Below, piece after piece: positions 19,782-30,416 of a stretch of 64,000 bases of DNA. The stretch is from contig NZ_CP019427.1 of the NCBI RefSeq assembly GCF_009834545.1, forward strand, positions 1,651,001 through 1,715,000, read 5' to 3'. The notes under the pieces are model-generated. The model was given only the letters and a program-made list of their open reading frames with translations, searched no databases and was not told the DNA's origin. The number at the start of each line of letters is the position of its first letter. Position 1 is the first letter of the stretch. The position numbers and the translations under genes were made by a program. The DNA is from Pseudomonas sp. S04. GTDB lineage: Bacteria > Pseudomonadota > Gammaproteobacteria > Pseudomonadales > Pseudomonadaceae.

Positions 19782-21146
19782 ATGGCGAGTTCAACGATTT
19801 CCGGCCCGGGTTCGGGCTACGACACCCAGGCCATCGTCAAGGCACTGGTGGGGGCTGAAAAGGCGCCCAAGCAAGCCCAGATCACCGATCAGCAAAAAGA
19901 CACGACCATCAAATTGTCGGCGGTCGGCACGGTGAAGAGCTCGCTGGAGTCCTATCGGGCGGCAATCGCCAAGTTGAACAACGTGGCCGCGTTCAACGGC
20001 CTCGCCGCGACCTCGTCTGAAGAAAAAAACGTAAAGGTCACCCTCGGTGATGGCGCTGCCAGCGGCAAGTACGTGGTGGTGGTCAGCGAGCTGGCAACCT
20101 CCTCGAAAGTCACCAGCAAGGTGTTCGAGGGCGGAGCTTCGGGTAAGGCAAACTCCAGTGACGAAGCCCAGACGCTCACCATCAATCAAGGCGACAAGAG
20201 TTACGATGTACTGGTGCCCGGTGGCGCGACGCTGCAGGAAGTCCGTGAGTCGATCAACACCCAGCTTTCGGCCCAGGGCATTAGTGCCAACGTCTTGACT
20301 GATGCCAATGGCGGGCGTCTGGTGATTGGCTCCAACACCACAGGTGTGGACACCGATATCACCCTCAGCGGTGATTCGGACCTGGTCCAGGGTTATGACA
20401 AGGGTGCTCCGGCGCAGAATGCAAAGTACAGCATCGACGGTATCGAGATGGAGTCCACCAGCAACAAGGTGACTGCCGCCATCAGCGGCGTGACTCTGGA
20501 TCTGGTTGCCAAAGACAAGGAAAAACCGATCACTATCAATGTGGCGAGTAACACTGACACGCTGAAAACCTCGGTCCAGTCATTCGTCACCGCCTACAAC
20601 GCTCTGCTGACCAGTATCAACACCCAGACCAAGGTCACCGCTACCGGCGATACGGCTACGACCACGGCGGGGGCCTTGACTGGCGACGCATCGATGCGGC
20701 AACTGGTCAATACTCTGCGCAGCGAACTTGTGAGCAGCTCGGGGTCAAGTGCCATGAGTAGTATGGCGCAGATGGGCATTACCACTGACCAGAAGACCGG
20801 CCTGCTGAGCCTGGATGACAAGGCTTGGGACAAGGCCGTGGTCAAGGGCGCGGCAGATATCGCGAAGATGTTTACTGGTGACACCGGCCTGGTGGCACGC
20901 ATGACCAAGGCAACCGACTCCTACGTGGGCACCACCGGAACGCTAGCCAGCCGGGTGACGGACCTCAACACCAAGTTGACCGACCTGACCACTCAGCAAG
21001 CTGAGCTGGATCGGCGCATGGAGAGCTTGCAGAAAACCCTCAGCGCCAAGTACACGGCCATGGACACCATGATCGCCCAGATCAACGCCAGCAGCGCCAG
21101 CATCATGACCACCCTCAACTCGCTGAACAATCCGAAGTCGGACTGA
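19782..21146 (+). CDS. fliD: Flagellar filament cap protein FliD
   Basis: A 454-residue cap protein (HAP2) that folds flagellin at the filament tip and can act as an adhesin. The N-terminus (GPGSGYDTQAIVKALVGAEK) and the C-terminal coiled-coil region (LTTQQAELDRRMESLQ) are typical. AAGGAG lies before the ATG. The 82 bp before it has a TGGCAC at 19702 but no matching -12 element, so its promoter is not clear; it may be read with flaG. Confidence 0.96.
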   Translation: MASSTISGPGSGYDTQAIVKALVGAEKAPKQAQITDQQKDTTIKLSAVGTVKSSLESYRAAIAKLNNVAAFNGLAATSSEEKNVKVTLGDGAASGKYVVVVSELATSSKVTSKVFEGGASGKANSSDEAQTLTINQGDKSYDVLVPGGATLQEVRESINTQLSAQGISANVLTDANGGRLVIGSNTTGVDTDITLSGDSDLVQGYDKGAPAQNAKYSIDGIEMESTSNKVTAAISGVTLDLVAKDKEKPITINVASNTDTLKTSVQSFVTAYNALLTSINTQTKVTATGDTATTTAGALTGDASMRQLVNTLRSELVSSSGSSAMSSMAQMGITTDQKTGLLSLDDKAWDKAVVKGAADIAKMFTGDTGLVARMTKATDSYVGTTGTLASRVTDLNTKLTDLTTQQAELDRRMESLQKTLSAKYTAMDTMIAQINASSASIMTTLNSLNNPKSD

Positions 21147-21152
21147 TAGCCA

Positions 21153-21170
21153 GGGGCGCGCAAGCGCCCC
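21153..21170 (+). terminator. Hairpin after fliD
   Basis: GGGGCGC-GCAA-GCGCCCC, a 7-bp GC stem right after the fliD stop, without a T-tract. It could be a partial terminator or an mRNA 3'-end stabiliser. Confidence 0.4.
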
Positions 21171-21187
21171 GTGACGGTGGCGGCAAT

Positions 21188-21214
21188 TAAAGTTTTCCTG
21201 GCGGCAGTCGAGAA
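21188..21214 (+). promoter_or_regulatory. Candidate FliA promoter of fliS
   Basis: TAAAGTTT-N11-GTCGAGAA matches all eight bases of the enteric -35 element TAAAGTTT and six of eight of the -10 element GCCGATAA with the standard 11-bp spacing. It lies 50 bp upstream of fliS. Confidence 0.5.
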
Positions 21215-21263
21215 ACTGGTTAGCTAAAACCTATTCGCCTGTGGCCTGTACCGAGGTAGCAAC

Positions 21264-21665
21264 ATGAACCCTATGAAAGCCCTGCGTGCGTACCAGAAGG
21301 TCAATTCCCACGCGCAGATCTCCGAAGCCAGCCCACATCGCCTGATCCAGATGTTGTACGAGGGTAGCCTCGATCGCCTGGCCCAGGCCAAGGGCGCACT
21401 GGCCCGTGGTGATATCCCGCAGAAGTGCCTGATGCTCACCAAGGCCATCGACATCATTACCGGTCTGCGCCAGGGTCTGGATGAAGAGAAGGCCGAGGAC
21501 CCGGCTGCGATCCAGCAACTGGCCAGCCTCTACGACTACATGAATACCCAGCTGTTGCAGGCCAACATCAGCAATGATCCGCAAATCATCGACGAAGTCG
21601 CCCGCCTGCTGATCACCCTGAAAAGCGGCTGGGACGCGATCGCGGCACAAGAGCTAGCACAATAG
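21264..21665 (+). CDS. fliS: Flagellin export chaperone FliS
   Basis: A 133-residue helical protein that binds the flagellin C-terminus and delivers it to the export gate. Family motifs are visible: the N-terminal ALRAYQKV and SPHRLIQMLYEG, and the later LYDYMNTQLLQANI. The length fits. A FliT-like gene follows after 24 bp. Confidence 0.96.
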   Translation: MNPMKALRAYQKVNSHAQISEASPHRLIQMLYEGSLDRLAQAKGALARGDIPQKCLMLTKAIDIITGLRQGLDEEKAEDPAAIQQLASLYDYMNTQLLQANISNDPQIIDEVARLLITLKSGWDAIAAQELAQ

Positions 21666-21689
21666 GCCCGTGGGCCTGAGGATGATGTC

Positions 21690-21986
21690 ATGAGCCAAGC
21701 CCTGCAACGCATCGAGCAAACCCGCGAGGCCCTGGTCGAGGCGCTGGCTGAGCGCAACTGGGAGGCCATTGGCGAGCTCGACGTCGCCTGCCGCACCTGT
21801 GTCGACGATGTGCTCAGTGAGGTGCCGGTGGATGAGCAGGCGCTGCGCGAGAACCTGCAGAGCCTGCTGGTGGTCTACAAGCGGCTGCTGGACGTGGCGA
21901 TGGACGAGCGTCAGGCGATAGTCAACGAGATGGCTCAGATCAGGCAAGCGAAGGGTGCGGCAAAGGTTTACCATCTGTTCGGTTGA
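21690..21986 (+). CDS. fliT: FliT-like flagellar chaperone
   Basis: A 98-residue, almost wholly helical, acidic protein directly after fliS. Size, composition and place fit FliT-type proteins, which chaperone the cap protein FliD. Sequence similarity in this family is low, so the name rests mostly on position; in P. aeruginosa the gene at this place is called fleP or fliS'. GAGGATG precedes the ATG. Confidence 0.7.
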   Translation: MSQALQRIEQTREALVEALAERNWEAIGELDVACRTCVDDVLSEVPVDEQALRENLQSLLVVYKRLLDVAMDERQAIVNEMAQIRQAKGAAKVYHLFG

Positions 21987-22087
21987 CGCTTTGGTTAATC
22001 AGCTTGTCCGGGTATATGCGCCATAAATTTGACTATGCACGGTTTTTTGACTTAACTAGTGGCTGTTTGCAGATTTCAGACGTCTAT

Positions 22088-22104
22088 CAGGCTTAACGTG
22101 CCTG
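22088..22104 (+). promoter_or_regulatory. Inverted repeat upstream of fleQ
   Basis: CAGGC-TTAACGT-GCCTG lies 60 bp before fleQ within the AT-rich 178-bp gap after fliT. It could be an operator or part of the leader. No strong -35/-10 pair is obvious; TTGACT at 22029 with TTAACT 17 bp on is a weak candidate. Confidence 0.25.
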
Positions 22105-22164
22105 CAGGCGTCTAGCTTGCCTTTTTCTTTCGGGCACTGAGTTGACTAGGGAAGTTGCTATTGC

Positions 22165-23640
<1,476 letters not shown>

Positions 23641-23654
23641 CGCCTGTTTTTCAA

Positions 23655-23681
23655 GCCCTTGAATAATGGGCGGTTTTTTTT
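23655..23681 (+). terminator. Terminator after fleQ
   Basis: GCCC-TTGAATAAT-GGGC followed by GG and eight T, 15 bp after the fleQ stop. The stem is short but the T-run is long. Confidence 0.55.
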
Positions 23682-23697
23682 AGGCACGGGTATTGCT
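23682..23697 (+). promoter_or_regulatory. Sigma-54 promoter of fleSR
   Basis: AGGCAC-GGGTA-TTGCT differs from TGGCAC-N5-TTGCW only at the first base and keeps GG-N10-GC. It lies 54 bp before fleS. fleSR is known to be activated by FleQ with sigma-54. Confidence 0.85.
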
Positions 23698-23750
23698 ACA
23701 TCCCTCGCAACGTTCCGTTTAACTGACGGTCAGCCAAGCGAGAGTGCACG

Positions 23751-24950
23751 ATGCCCCACGCCGCCCAGATGTCTCCAGCCCCCGATGCGCCCGGCGTAGA
23801 GCCGGCAAACCGGCCTGGCCTGGAACAGGCGTTCGCCCTGTTCAATCAGATGTCGAGCCAACTTACTGACTCCTACAGCCGTCTCGAAGCCCGGGTCTGT
23901 GAACTCAAGGGTGAGCTGGAAGTGGTCAGTGCCCAGCGCCTGCAAGAGCTGGCGGAAAAAGAACGCTTGGCCAATCGCCTGCAGAACCTGCTCGACCTGT
24001 TGCCCGGCGGTGTCATCGTGATCGACGCCCAGGGCATCGTCAGCGAAGCCAACCCGGCGGCGTGCGAGCTGCTGGGGCTGCCGCTGCAAGGTGAGCTGTG
24101 GCGCCAGGTCATCGGTCGCTGCTTTGCGCCCCGTGAAGACGACGGTCATGAAATTTCCCTGAAGGATGGTCGGCGCCTGTCGATTGCCACCCGTTCGCTG
24201 GATGCCGAGCCGGGGCAACTGGTGCTGCTCAACGACCTCACCGAAACCCGCCACCTGCAGGATCAACTGGCGCGCCACGAGCGCCTGTCGTCCCTGGGGC
24301 GGATGGTCGCGTCCCTGGCCCATCAGATCCGCACGCCCTTGTCCGCGGCCTTGCTCTACGCCAGTCACCTGACTGAGCAGGCGTTGCCGGTGGCGACCCA
24401 GCAGCGATTTGCCGGACGCCTGAAGGAGCGCCTGCACGAGCTTGAGCATCAGGTGCGCGACATGCTGGTGTTCGCCCGTGGCGAGTTGCCGCTGACCGAT
24501 CGGGTCAGCCCCAGGCTGCTGCTGCAATCGCTGCAAGCGGCGGCGCAGACCCATGTCCAGGACGTGCCGATCCGTTGGCAGTGCGATGCCCATGCCGGTG
24601 AGTTGTTGTGCAACCGCGACACCCTGGTGGGGGCGCTGCTGAACCTGATTGAAAACGCGATCCAGGCCAGTGCCGGCACGGTGCGCCTGAAAGTGCACCT
24701 GTATGCCCGGCAGAACACCTTGCGCCTGTGCGTCAGTGACAGCGGTGCCGGGATCGAGGCCGCGGTGCTGGAGCGCCTGGGCGAACCTTTTTTCACCACC
24801 AAGACCAACGGCACTGGCCTGGGCCTGACCGTGGTCAAGGCGGTGGCACGGGCCCATCAGGGACACTTGCAACTGCGCTCGCGCCCGGGCCGTGGCACCT
24901 GCGCGGTGCTTGAGCTGCCGTTGTTTGGCAGCGCGCAGGAAACGGAGTGA
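23751..24950 (+). CDS. fleS: Flagellar sensor histidine kinase FleS
   Basis: A 399-residue cytoplasmic kinase with a PAS domain (about 75-165, LPGGVIVIDAQGIVSEANP), an H-box (VASLAHQIRTPLSAALL, with the phospho-accepting His) and an ATPase domain (NLIENAIQASAG; GTGLGLTVVKAV). No membrane segment is seen. It phosphorylates FleR, encoded 5 bp downstream, to start class III flagellar genes. Confidence 0.95.
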   Translation: MPHAAQMSPAPDAPGVEPANRPGLEQAFALFNQMSSQLTDSYSRLEARVCELKGELEVVSAQRLQELAEKERLANRLQNLLDLLPGGVIVIDAQGIVSEANPAACELLGLPLQGELWRQVIGRCFAPREDDGHEISLKDGRRLSIATRSLDAEPGQLVLLNDLTETRHLQDQLARHERLSSLGRMVASLAHQIRTPLSAALLYASHLTEQALPVATQQRFAGRLKERLHELEHQVRDMLVFARGELPLTDRVSPRLLLQSLQAAAQTHVQDVPIRWQCDAHAGELLCNRDTLVGALLNLIENAIQASAGTVRLKVHLYARQNTLRLCVSDSGAGIEAAVLERLGEPFFTTKTNGTGLGLTVVKAVARAHQGHLQLRSRPGRGTCAVLELPLFGSAQETE

Positions 24951-24955
24951 GGTCA

Positions 24956-26356
24956 ATGTTAATCAAGGTTCTGCTGGTTGAAGACGATCGTGCGTTGCGC
25001 GAAGCGTTGGCCGATACGCTGCTGCTGGCCGGTCACGACTACCGTGCCGTCGGTAGCGCCGAAGAAGCGCTGGAGGCGGCGGCGCGCGAGCCGTTCAACC
25101 TGGTGGTCAGCGACGTCAACATGCCCGGCATGGACGGTCATCAGTTGTTGAGTCTGTTGCGGGTGCGCCATCCCCAGTTGCCGGTGTTGCTGATGACGGC
25201 CCATGGGGCGGTGGAGCGCGCGGTGGATGCGATGCGCCAGGGGGCGGCGGACTATCTGGTCAAGCCGTTCGAACCCAAGGCGCTGCTGGATCTGGTGGCA
25301 CGCCATGCCCAGGGGTGCCTGGGCGGTGGCGAAGGTGAAGGGCCGGTGGCGTTCGAGCCGGCCAGTGCCCAGTTGCTGGAACTGGCGGCAAGAGTGGCGC
25401 GCAGTGATTCGACGGTATTGATTTCCGGTGAGTCGGGCACCGGCAAGGAAGTGCTGGCGCGCTACATCCATCAGCATTCGCGGCGTGCCAGCCAGCCGTT
25501 CATTGCGATCAACTGCGCGGCGATCCCGGACAACATGCTCGAGGCCACGCTGTTCGGTCATGAGAAGGGCGCCTTCACCGGAGCGATCGCCGCCCAGGCG
25601 GGCAAGTTCGAGCAAGCGGATGGCGGCACCATCCTGCTCGACGAGATTTCTGAAATGCCCCTGGGACTGCAGGCCAAGCTGCTGCGGGTGCTGCAGGAGC
25701 GTGAAGTCGAGCGGGTCGGCGCACGCAAGCCGATCGTGCTGGATATCCGGGTGGTAGCCACCACCAACCGCGACTTGGCCGCAGAAGTGGCGGCGGGGCG
25801 GTTTCGCGAAGACTTGTACTATCGGCTGTCGGTATTCCCCCTGGCCTGGCGTCCGTTGCGCGAACGCACTGCCGATATTCTGCCGCTGGCCGAGCGCCTG
25901 CTGGCCAAGCACGTCAATAAAATGCACCACGCGGCTGCGCGGTTATCGCCACAGGCCCAGGCCTGTCTGGTGGGGTATCCGTGGCCGGGCAACGTGCGTG
26001 AACTGGACAACGCGATCCAGCGTGCACTGATCCTGCAGCAAGGTGGGGTCATCGAGCCGCAGGACTTCTGCCTGTCGGGACCGGTGGCCTGCGCACCGCT
26101 GCCGAGCCTGGCGCCAAAGGCCCCGACGCCACGCACGATGGAGGTCGAGACTGCGCCCGGCGAGTCGGCCGGCGCCCTGGGCGACGACCTGCGTCGCCGG
26201 GAGTTCCAGATGATCATCGACACCCTGCGCGCCGAGCGCGGTCGCCGCAAGGAAGCCGCCGAACGCCTGGGCATCAGCCCCCGCACCCTGCGTTACAAAC
26301 TGGCGCAAATGCGCGATGCCGGGATGGACGTGGAAGGACACCTGTTCGCCACCTGA
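24956..26356 (+). CDS. fleR: Flagellar response regulator FleR
   Basis: A 466-residue NtrC-type regulator with a receiver domain (VVSDVNMPGMDGHQ holds the phospho-Asp), an AAA+ domain ([14 protein letters not shown] intact) and a C-terminal Fis-type HTH (ERLGISPRTLRYKL). It activates sigma-54 promoters for basal body and hook genes. The ATG at 24956 follows GGAGTGAGG; a GTG at 24947 overlaps the fleS stop and is less likely. Confidence 0.95.
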   Translation: MLIKVLLVEDDRALREALADTLLLAGHDYRAVGSAEEALEAAAREPFNLVVSDVNMPGMDGHQLLSLLRVRHPQLPVLLMTAHGAVERAVDAMRQGAADYLVKPFEPKALLDLVARHAQGCLGGGEGEGPVAFEPASAQLLELAARVARSDSTVLISGESGTGKEVLARYIHQHSRRASQPFIAINCAAIPDNMLEATLFGHEKGAFTGAIAAQAGKFEQADGGTILLDEISEMPLGLQAKLLRVLQEREVERVGARKPIVLDIRVVATTNRDLAAEVAAGRFREDLYYRLSVFPLAWRPLRERTADILPLAERLLAKHVNKMHHAAARLSPQAQACLVGYPWPGNVRELDNAIQRALILQQGGVIEPQDFCLSGPVACAPLPSLAPKAPTPRTMEVETAPGESAGALGDDLRRREFQMIIDTLRAERGRRKEAAERLGISPRTLRYKLAQMRDAGMDVEGHLFAT

Positions 26357-26412
26357 GCAATGCTTGCTCGGCAGCTGCTACAAGGGCTTTTATCAGTGGG
26401 CCCGGGCGGAGC

Positions 26413-26428
26413 TGGCACCCTTGTTGCT
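26413..26428 (+). promoter_or_regulatory. Sigma-54 promoter of fliE
   Basis: TGGCAC-CCTTG-TTGCT is a perfect match to the sigma-54 consensus, 61 bp upstream of the fliE start. It should drive fliEFGHIJ under FleQ. Confidence 0.93.
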
Positions 26429-26488
26429 AACACCAGTCTATCCGCCGAGTGAGCGTCAAAAAATTGCGGGTCGTCAGAGAGAGCAGTC

Positions 26489-26815
26489 ATGAGCCAAGGA
26501 ATTGAATTTAACCGGTTGATGCTGGACATGCGCGCCATGCAAATGGACGCCATGGCCGCACCCAAGGCCGTTGCCGCGCCGCAGGAAGCCGGCAGCAGCT
26601 TTGCCGACATGCTGGGCCAGGCCGTGAACAAGGTCAACGACACCCAGCAGGCGTCGACCCAGCTGTCCACCGCGTTCGAAATCGGCAAAAGCGGAGTCGA
26701 CCTGACCGACGTGATGATCGCCAAGGAAAAAGCCGGCGTCTCCTTCCAGGCACTGACCCAGGTGCGCAACAAGCTGGTTCAGGCTTACCAAGACATCATG
26801 CAGATGCCGGTTTAA
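26489..26815 (+). CDS. fliE: Flagellar hook-basal body protein FliE
   Basis: A 108-residue protein, the usual FliE size, that joins the MS ring to the rod. The conserved C-terminal half reads [19 protein letters not shown] and [14 protein letters not shown]. It heads the fliEFGHIJ operon behind a perfect sigma-54 promoter and lies 14 bp before fliF. Confidence 0.96.
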   Translation: MSQGIEFNRLMLDMRAMQMDAMAAPKAVAAPQEAGSSFADMLGQAVNKVNDTQQASTQLSTAFEIGKSGVDLTDVMIAKEKAGVSFQALTQVRNKLVQAYQDIMQMPV

Positions 26816-26829
26816 GGACACATTGAGTC

Positions 26830-28617
26830 ATGGCAGAAGCAGTCGCCAATAACGTTCCGGCCAAGGCCGCCGCTGCAGATGGCAAACCGCCGCTGTTCGG
26901 CCTGTCCTTCCTGGAAAACCTCTCCGAGATGACCATGCTGCGGCAGGTGGGCCTGCTGGTTGGCCTGGCTGCGAGTGTGGCGATTGGTTTTGCCGTGGTC
27001 CTCTGGTCGCAGCAACCGGACTACCGGCCGTTGTACGGCAGCCTGGCCGGGATGGACGCCAAGCAGGTGATGGAGACCCTGGCCACCGCCGACATTCCCT
27101 ACACCGTCGAACCCAATTCCGGCGCCTTGTTGGTCAAGGCCGATGACTTGCCGCGTGCACGGCTCAAGCTGGCCGCCGCCGGGGTGACCCCAACCGACGG
27201 CAACATCGGTTTTGAAATCCTCGACAAGGACCAGGGCCTGGGTACGAGCCAGTTCATGGAAGCGACTCGTTACCGTCGCGGCCTCGAAGGCGAACTGGCG
27301 CGAACCATTGCCAGTCTGAACAACGTCAAGGGTGCCCGCGTGCACCTGGCCATTCCGAAAAGCTCGGTGTTCGTGCGTGACGAACGCAAGCCTAGCGCCT
27401 CGGTGCTGGTGGAACTGTACTCCGGCCGTTCGCTGGAGCCGAGCCAGGTGGTGGCCATCGTCAACCTGGTGGCGACCAGCGTCCCGGAGCTGAGCAAGTC
27501 GCAGATTACCGTGGTCGACCAGAAGGGCACCCTGCTGTCCGATCAGGCGGAGAACTCCGCACTGACCATGGCCGGCAAGCAGTTCGACTACAGCCGCCGC
27601 ATGGAAAGCATGCTCACCCAGCGCGTGCACAACATCCTGCAGCCGGTGCTGGGCAATGACCGCTACAAGGCCGAAGTGTCCGCCGACGTCGACTTCAGTG
27701 CGGTCGAGTCGACCTCCGAGCAGTTCAACCCGGATCAACCGGCCCTGCGCAGCGAGCAATCGACCTCCGAACAGAGGACCGCCAGCAATGGCCCGCAAGG
27801 CGTACCGGGGGCACTGAGCAACCAGCCGCCGGCACCGGCTTCCGCGCCGCAAGCCACCGGTGGCGCTGCCGCTGCAGGCGGCATGGTGCAGCCCGGCCAG
27901 CCTCTGCTGGATGCCAACGGCCAGCAGATCATGGACCCGGCCACCGGCCAGCCGATGCTCGCCCCATACCCGGCGGACAAGCGTCAGCAATCGACCAGGA
28001 ACTTCGAACTCGACCGCTCCATCAGCCACACCAAGCAGCAGCAAGGCCGCTTGAACCGGTTGTCGGTGGCGGTGGTGGTCGATGACCAGGTCAAGGTCAA
28101 TCCCGCCAATGGCGAAACCTCCCGCGCGCCGTGGACCGCTGATGAGTTGGCGCGCTTCACCCGCCTGGTGCAGGACGCCGTCGGCTTCGACGCCAGCCGT
28201 GGCGACAGCGTCAGCGTGATCAACGTGCCGTTCTCGGCCGAACGCGGCGAAGTGATTGCCGAGATTCCGTTCTATTCCCAGCCCTGGTTCTGGGATGTGG
28301 TGAAACAAGTGGTCGGCGTGTTGTTCATCCTGGTGCTGGTATTCGGCGTGCTGCGTCCGGTACTCAACAACATCACCGGTGGTGGCAAAGGGCGGCAACT
28401 GGCAGGGATCGGCAGCGATGCCGAGCTCGGCGGCATGGGTGGGCTGGATGGTGAGCTGGGCAATGACCGGGTCAGCCTCGGCGGCCCGCAAAGCATCCTG
28501 CTGCCAAGCCCGAGCGAAGGCTATGACGCCCAGTTGAACGCAATCAAGAGCCTGGTGGCCGAAGATCCGGGCCGTGTGGCTCAGGTCGTGAAAGAGTGGA
28601 TTAACGCAGATGAGTGA
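26830..28617 (+). CDS. fliF: Flagellar MS-ring protein FliF
   Basis: A 595-residue inner-membrane ring protein, the platform of the basal body. It has one membrane helix near residues 37-57 and another near 483-502 flanking a large periplasmic region with ring-building motifs (NNVKGARVHLAIPK). A proline/glutamine-rich stretch lies around 310-385. The C-terminal tail binds FliG. The stop overlaps the fliG start by 8 bp. Confidence 0.97.
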   Translation: MAEAVANNVPAKAAAADGKPPLFGLSFLENLSEMTMLRQVGLLVGLAASVAIGFAVVLWSQQPDYRPLYGSLAGMDAKQVMETLATADIPYTVEPNSGALLVKADDLPRARLKLAAAGVTPTDGNIGFEILDKDQGLGTSQFMEATRYRRGLEGELARTIASLNNVKGARVHLAIPKSSVFVRDERKPSASVLVELYSGRSLEPSQVVAIVNLVATSVPELSKSQITVVDQKGTLLSDQAENSALTMAGKQFDYSRRMESMLTQRVHNILQPVLGNDRYKAEVSADVDFSAVESTSEQFNPDQPALRSEQSTSEQRTASNGPQGVPGALSNQPPAPASAPQATGGAAAAGGMVQPGQPLLDANGQQIMDPATGQPMLAPYPADKRQQSTRNFELDRSISHTKQQQGRLNRLSVAVVVDDQVKVNPANGETSRAPWTADELARFTRLVQDAVGFDASRGDSVSVINVPFSAERGEVIAEIPFYSQPWFWDVVKQVVGVLFILVLVFGVLRPVLNNITGGGKGRQLAGIGSDAELGGMGGLDGELGNDRVSLGGPQSILLPSPSEGYDAQLNAIKSLVAEDPGRVAQVVKEWINADE

Positions 28618-29629
28618 TAACCGAGCCTCGATCGCCAAACTCAGCCGGGTCGACAAAGCCGCGATCCTGCTGCTGTCCCTGGGCGAAACCGACGCCGCGC
28701 AAGTGCTGCGCCACATGGGCCCGAAAGAGGTCCAGCGCGTCGGCGTGGCCATGGCGCAGATGGGCAACGTGCACCGCGAGCAGGTCGAGCAGGTGATGAG
28801 CGAGTTCGTCGACATCGTCGGCGACCAGACCAGCCTGGGCGTGGGCTCCGATGGCTACATCCGCAAAATGCTCACCCAGGCCCTGGGTGAAGACAAGGCC
28901 AATGGCCTGATCGACCGGATCCTGCTGGGCGGCAACACCAGCGGCCTGGACAGCCTCAAGTGGATGGAACCGCGCGCGGTGGCGGATGTGATCCGCTATG
29001 AGCACCCGCAGATCCAGGCCATTGTGGTGGCGTACCTGGACCCCGACCAGGCCGGTGAAGTGCTGGGCAACTTCGACCACAAGGTGCGCCTGGACATCAT
29101 CCTGCGCGTGTCGTCGTTGAACACCGTGCAACCGGCGGCGCTCAAGGAACTCAACCAGATTCTCGAGAAACAGTTCTCCGGCAATTCCAACGCCTCGCGC
29201 ACCACCCTGGGTGGGATCAAGCGTGCCGCCGACATCATGAACTTCCTCGACAGTTCGATCGAAGGCCAGCTCATGGACTCGATCCGCGAAGTCGACGAAG
29301 ACCTGTCCGGCCAGATCGAAGACCTGATGTTCGTGTTCAACAACCTGGCCGATGTCGACGACCGCGGGATCCAGGCGTTGCTGCGCGAAGTCTCCTCCGA
29401 CGTGCTGGTGCTGGCCCTCAAGGGCTCGGACGAAGGGGTCAAGGAGAAGATCTTCAAGAACATGTCCAAGCGCGCTGCCGAACTGCTGCGCGACGACCTC
29501 GAGGCCAAGGGCCCGGTGCGCGTCAGCGATGTCGAGACGGCACAAAAGGAAATCCTCACCATTGCCCGCCGTATGGCCGAAGCCGGAGAAATCGTTCTCG
29601 GCGGGAAGGGCGGCGAAGAAATGATCTGA
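28610..29629 (+). CDS. fliG: Flagellar motor switch protein FliG
   Basis: A 339-residue rotor protein on the cytoplasmic face of the MS ring. The middle domain has the EHPQIQAIV motif and the C-terminal torque domain the charged stretch DLMFVFNNLADVDDRGIQ. Length is typical (about 338). It interacts with the MotC/MotD stators encoded here and with FliM and FliN. Confidence 0.98.
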   Translation: MSDNRASIAKLSRVDKAAILLLSLGETDAAQVLRHMGPKEVQRVGVAMAQMGNVHREQVEQVMSEFVDIVGDQTSLGVGSDGYIRKMLTQALGEDKANGLIDRILLGGNTSGLDSLKWMEPRAVADVIRYEHPQIQAIVVAYLDPDQAGEVLGNFDHKVRLDIILRVSSLNTVQPAALKELNQILEKQFSGNSNASRTTLGGIKRAADIMNFLDSSIEGQLMDSIREVDEDLSGQIEDLMFVFNNLADVDDRGIQALLREVSSDVLVLALKGSDEGVKEKIFKNMSKRAAELLRDDLEAKGPVRVSDVETAQKEILTIARRMAEAGEIVLGGKGGEEMI

Positions 29630-29633
29630 CCCT

Positions 29634-30416
29634 ATGGCTGCCAAGAGTGATGAGTCGCCCAGCGACCTGATTCGTGCGCGTGATGTCAGCGGACTCGACA
29701 TCTGGGCGCTGCCCAGTTTTGACCCGTACGTCCCGGAACCCGAGCCTGAGCCCGAGCCAGAACCGCCGGAAATGGAAGAAGTGCCGCTGGAGGAAGTCCA
29801 GCCACTGACCCTGGAAGAACTCGAGAGCATTCGCCAGGAAGCCTGGAACGAAGGGTTTGCCACCGGCGAAAAAGAAGGCTTTCACAGCACCACGCTCAAG
29901 GTTCGCCAGGAAGCCGAAGTAGCCCTCAATGGCAAGTTGGCCAGCCTGGAACGGCTGATGGTCAACCTGTTCGAGCCCATCGCCGAGCAGGACACACAGA
30001 TTGAAAAGAGCCTGGTGGCGCTGGTTCAGCACGTGACCCGGCAGGTGATCCAGCGCGAGCTGGCCATCGACTCGAGCCAGCTGGAACACGTCATGCGCGA
30101 AGCCATCAAGCTGCTGCCGCTGGGGGTCGAAAACGTGCGCCTGTACGTCAATCCCCAGGATTTTGCCCAGGTCAAAGCCTTGCGCGAACGCCACGAGGAA
30201 ACCTGGCGCATCGTCGAGGACGAGGCGCTGTTGCCCGGTGGTTGCCGGGTCGAGACCGAACACAGCCGGATCGACGCGACGGTGGAAACCCGCATCGCCC
30301 AGGCCACGGCCCAGTTGCTCGACCAGTTGCACGAGCAGGCGCTGCACCCGGCGCCAGCGGATTTACAACTGGACCTGTCTGTCGTTGCGCCGCCGGTCAG
30401 CCCTGATGCGCCTTGA
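29634..30416 (+). CDS. fliH: Flagellar export ATPase regulator FliH
   Basis: A 260-residue protein that holds the FliI ATPase at the export gate. The N-terminal quarter has a striking run of alternating Pro and Glu (about residues 36-50), likely extended and disordered. The C-terminal half has the FliH/YscL pattern ([17 protein letters not shown], then the 'LRVNP'-like [10 protein letters not shown]). It overlaps fliI by 11 bp. Confidence 0.93.
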   Translation: MAAKSDESPSDLIRARDVSGLDIWALPSFDPYVPEPEPEPEPEPPEMEEVPLEEVQPLTLEELESIRQEAWNEGFATGEKEGFHSTTLKVRQEAEVALNGKLASLERLMVNLFEPIAEQDTQIEKSLVALVQHVTRQVIQRELAIDSSQLEHVMREAIKLLPLGVENVRLYVNPQDFAQVKALRERHEETWRIVEDEALLPGGCRVETEHSRIDATVETRIAQATAQLLDQLHEQALHPAPADLQLDLSVVAPPVSPDAP

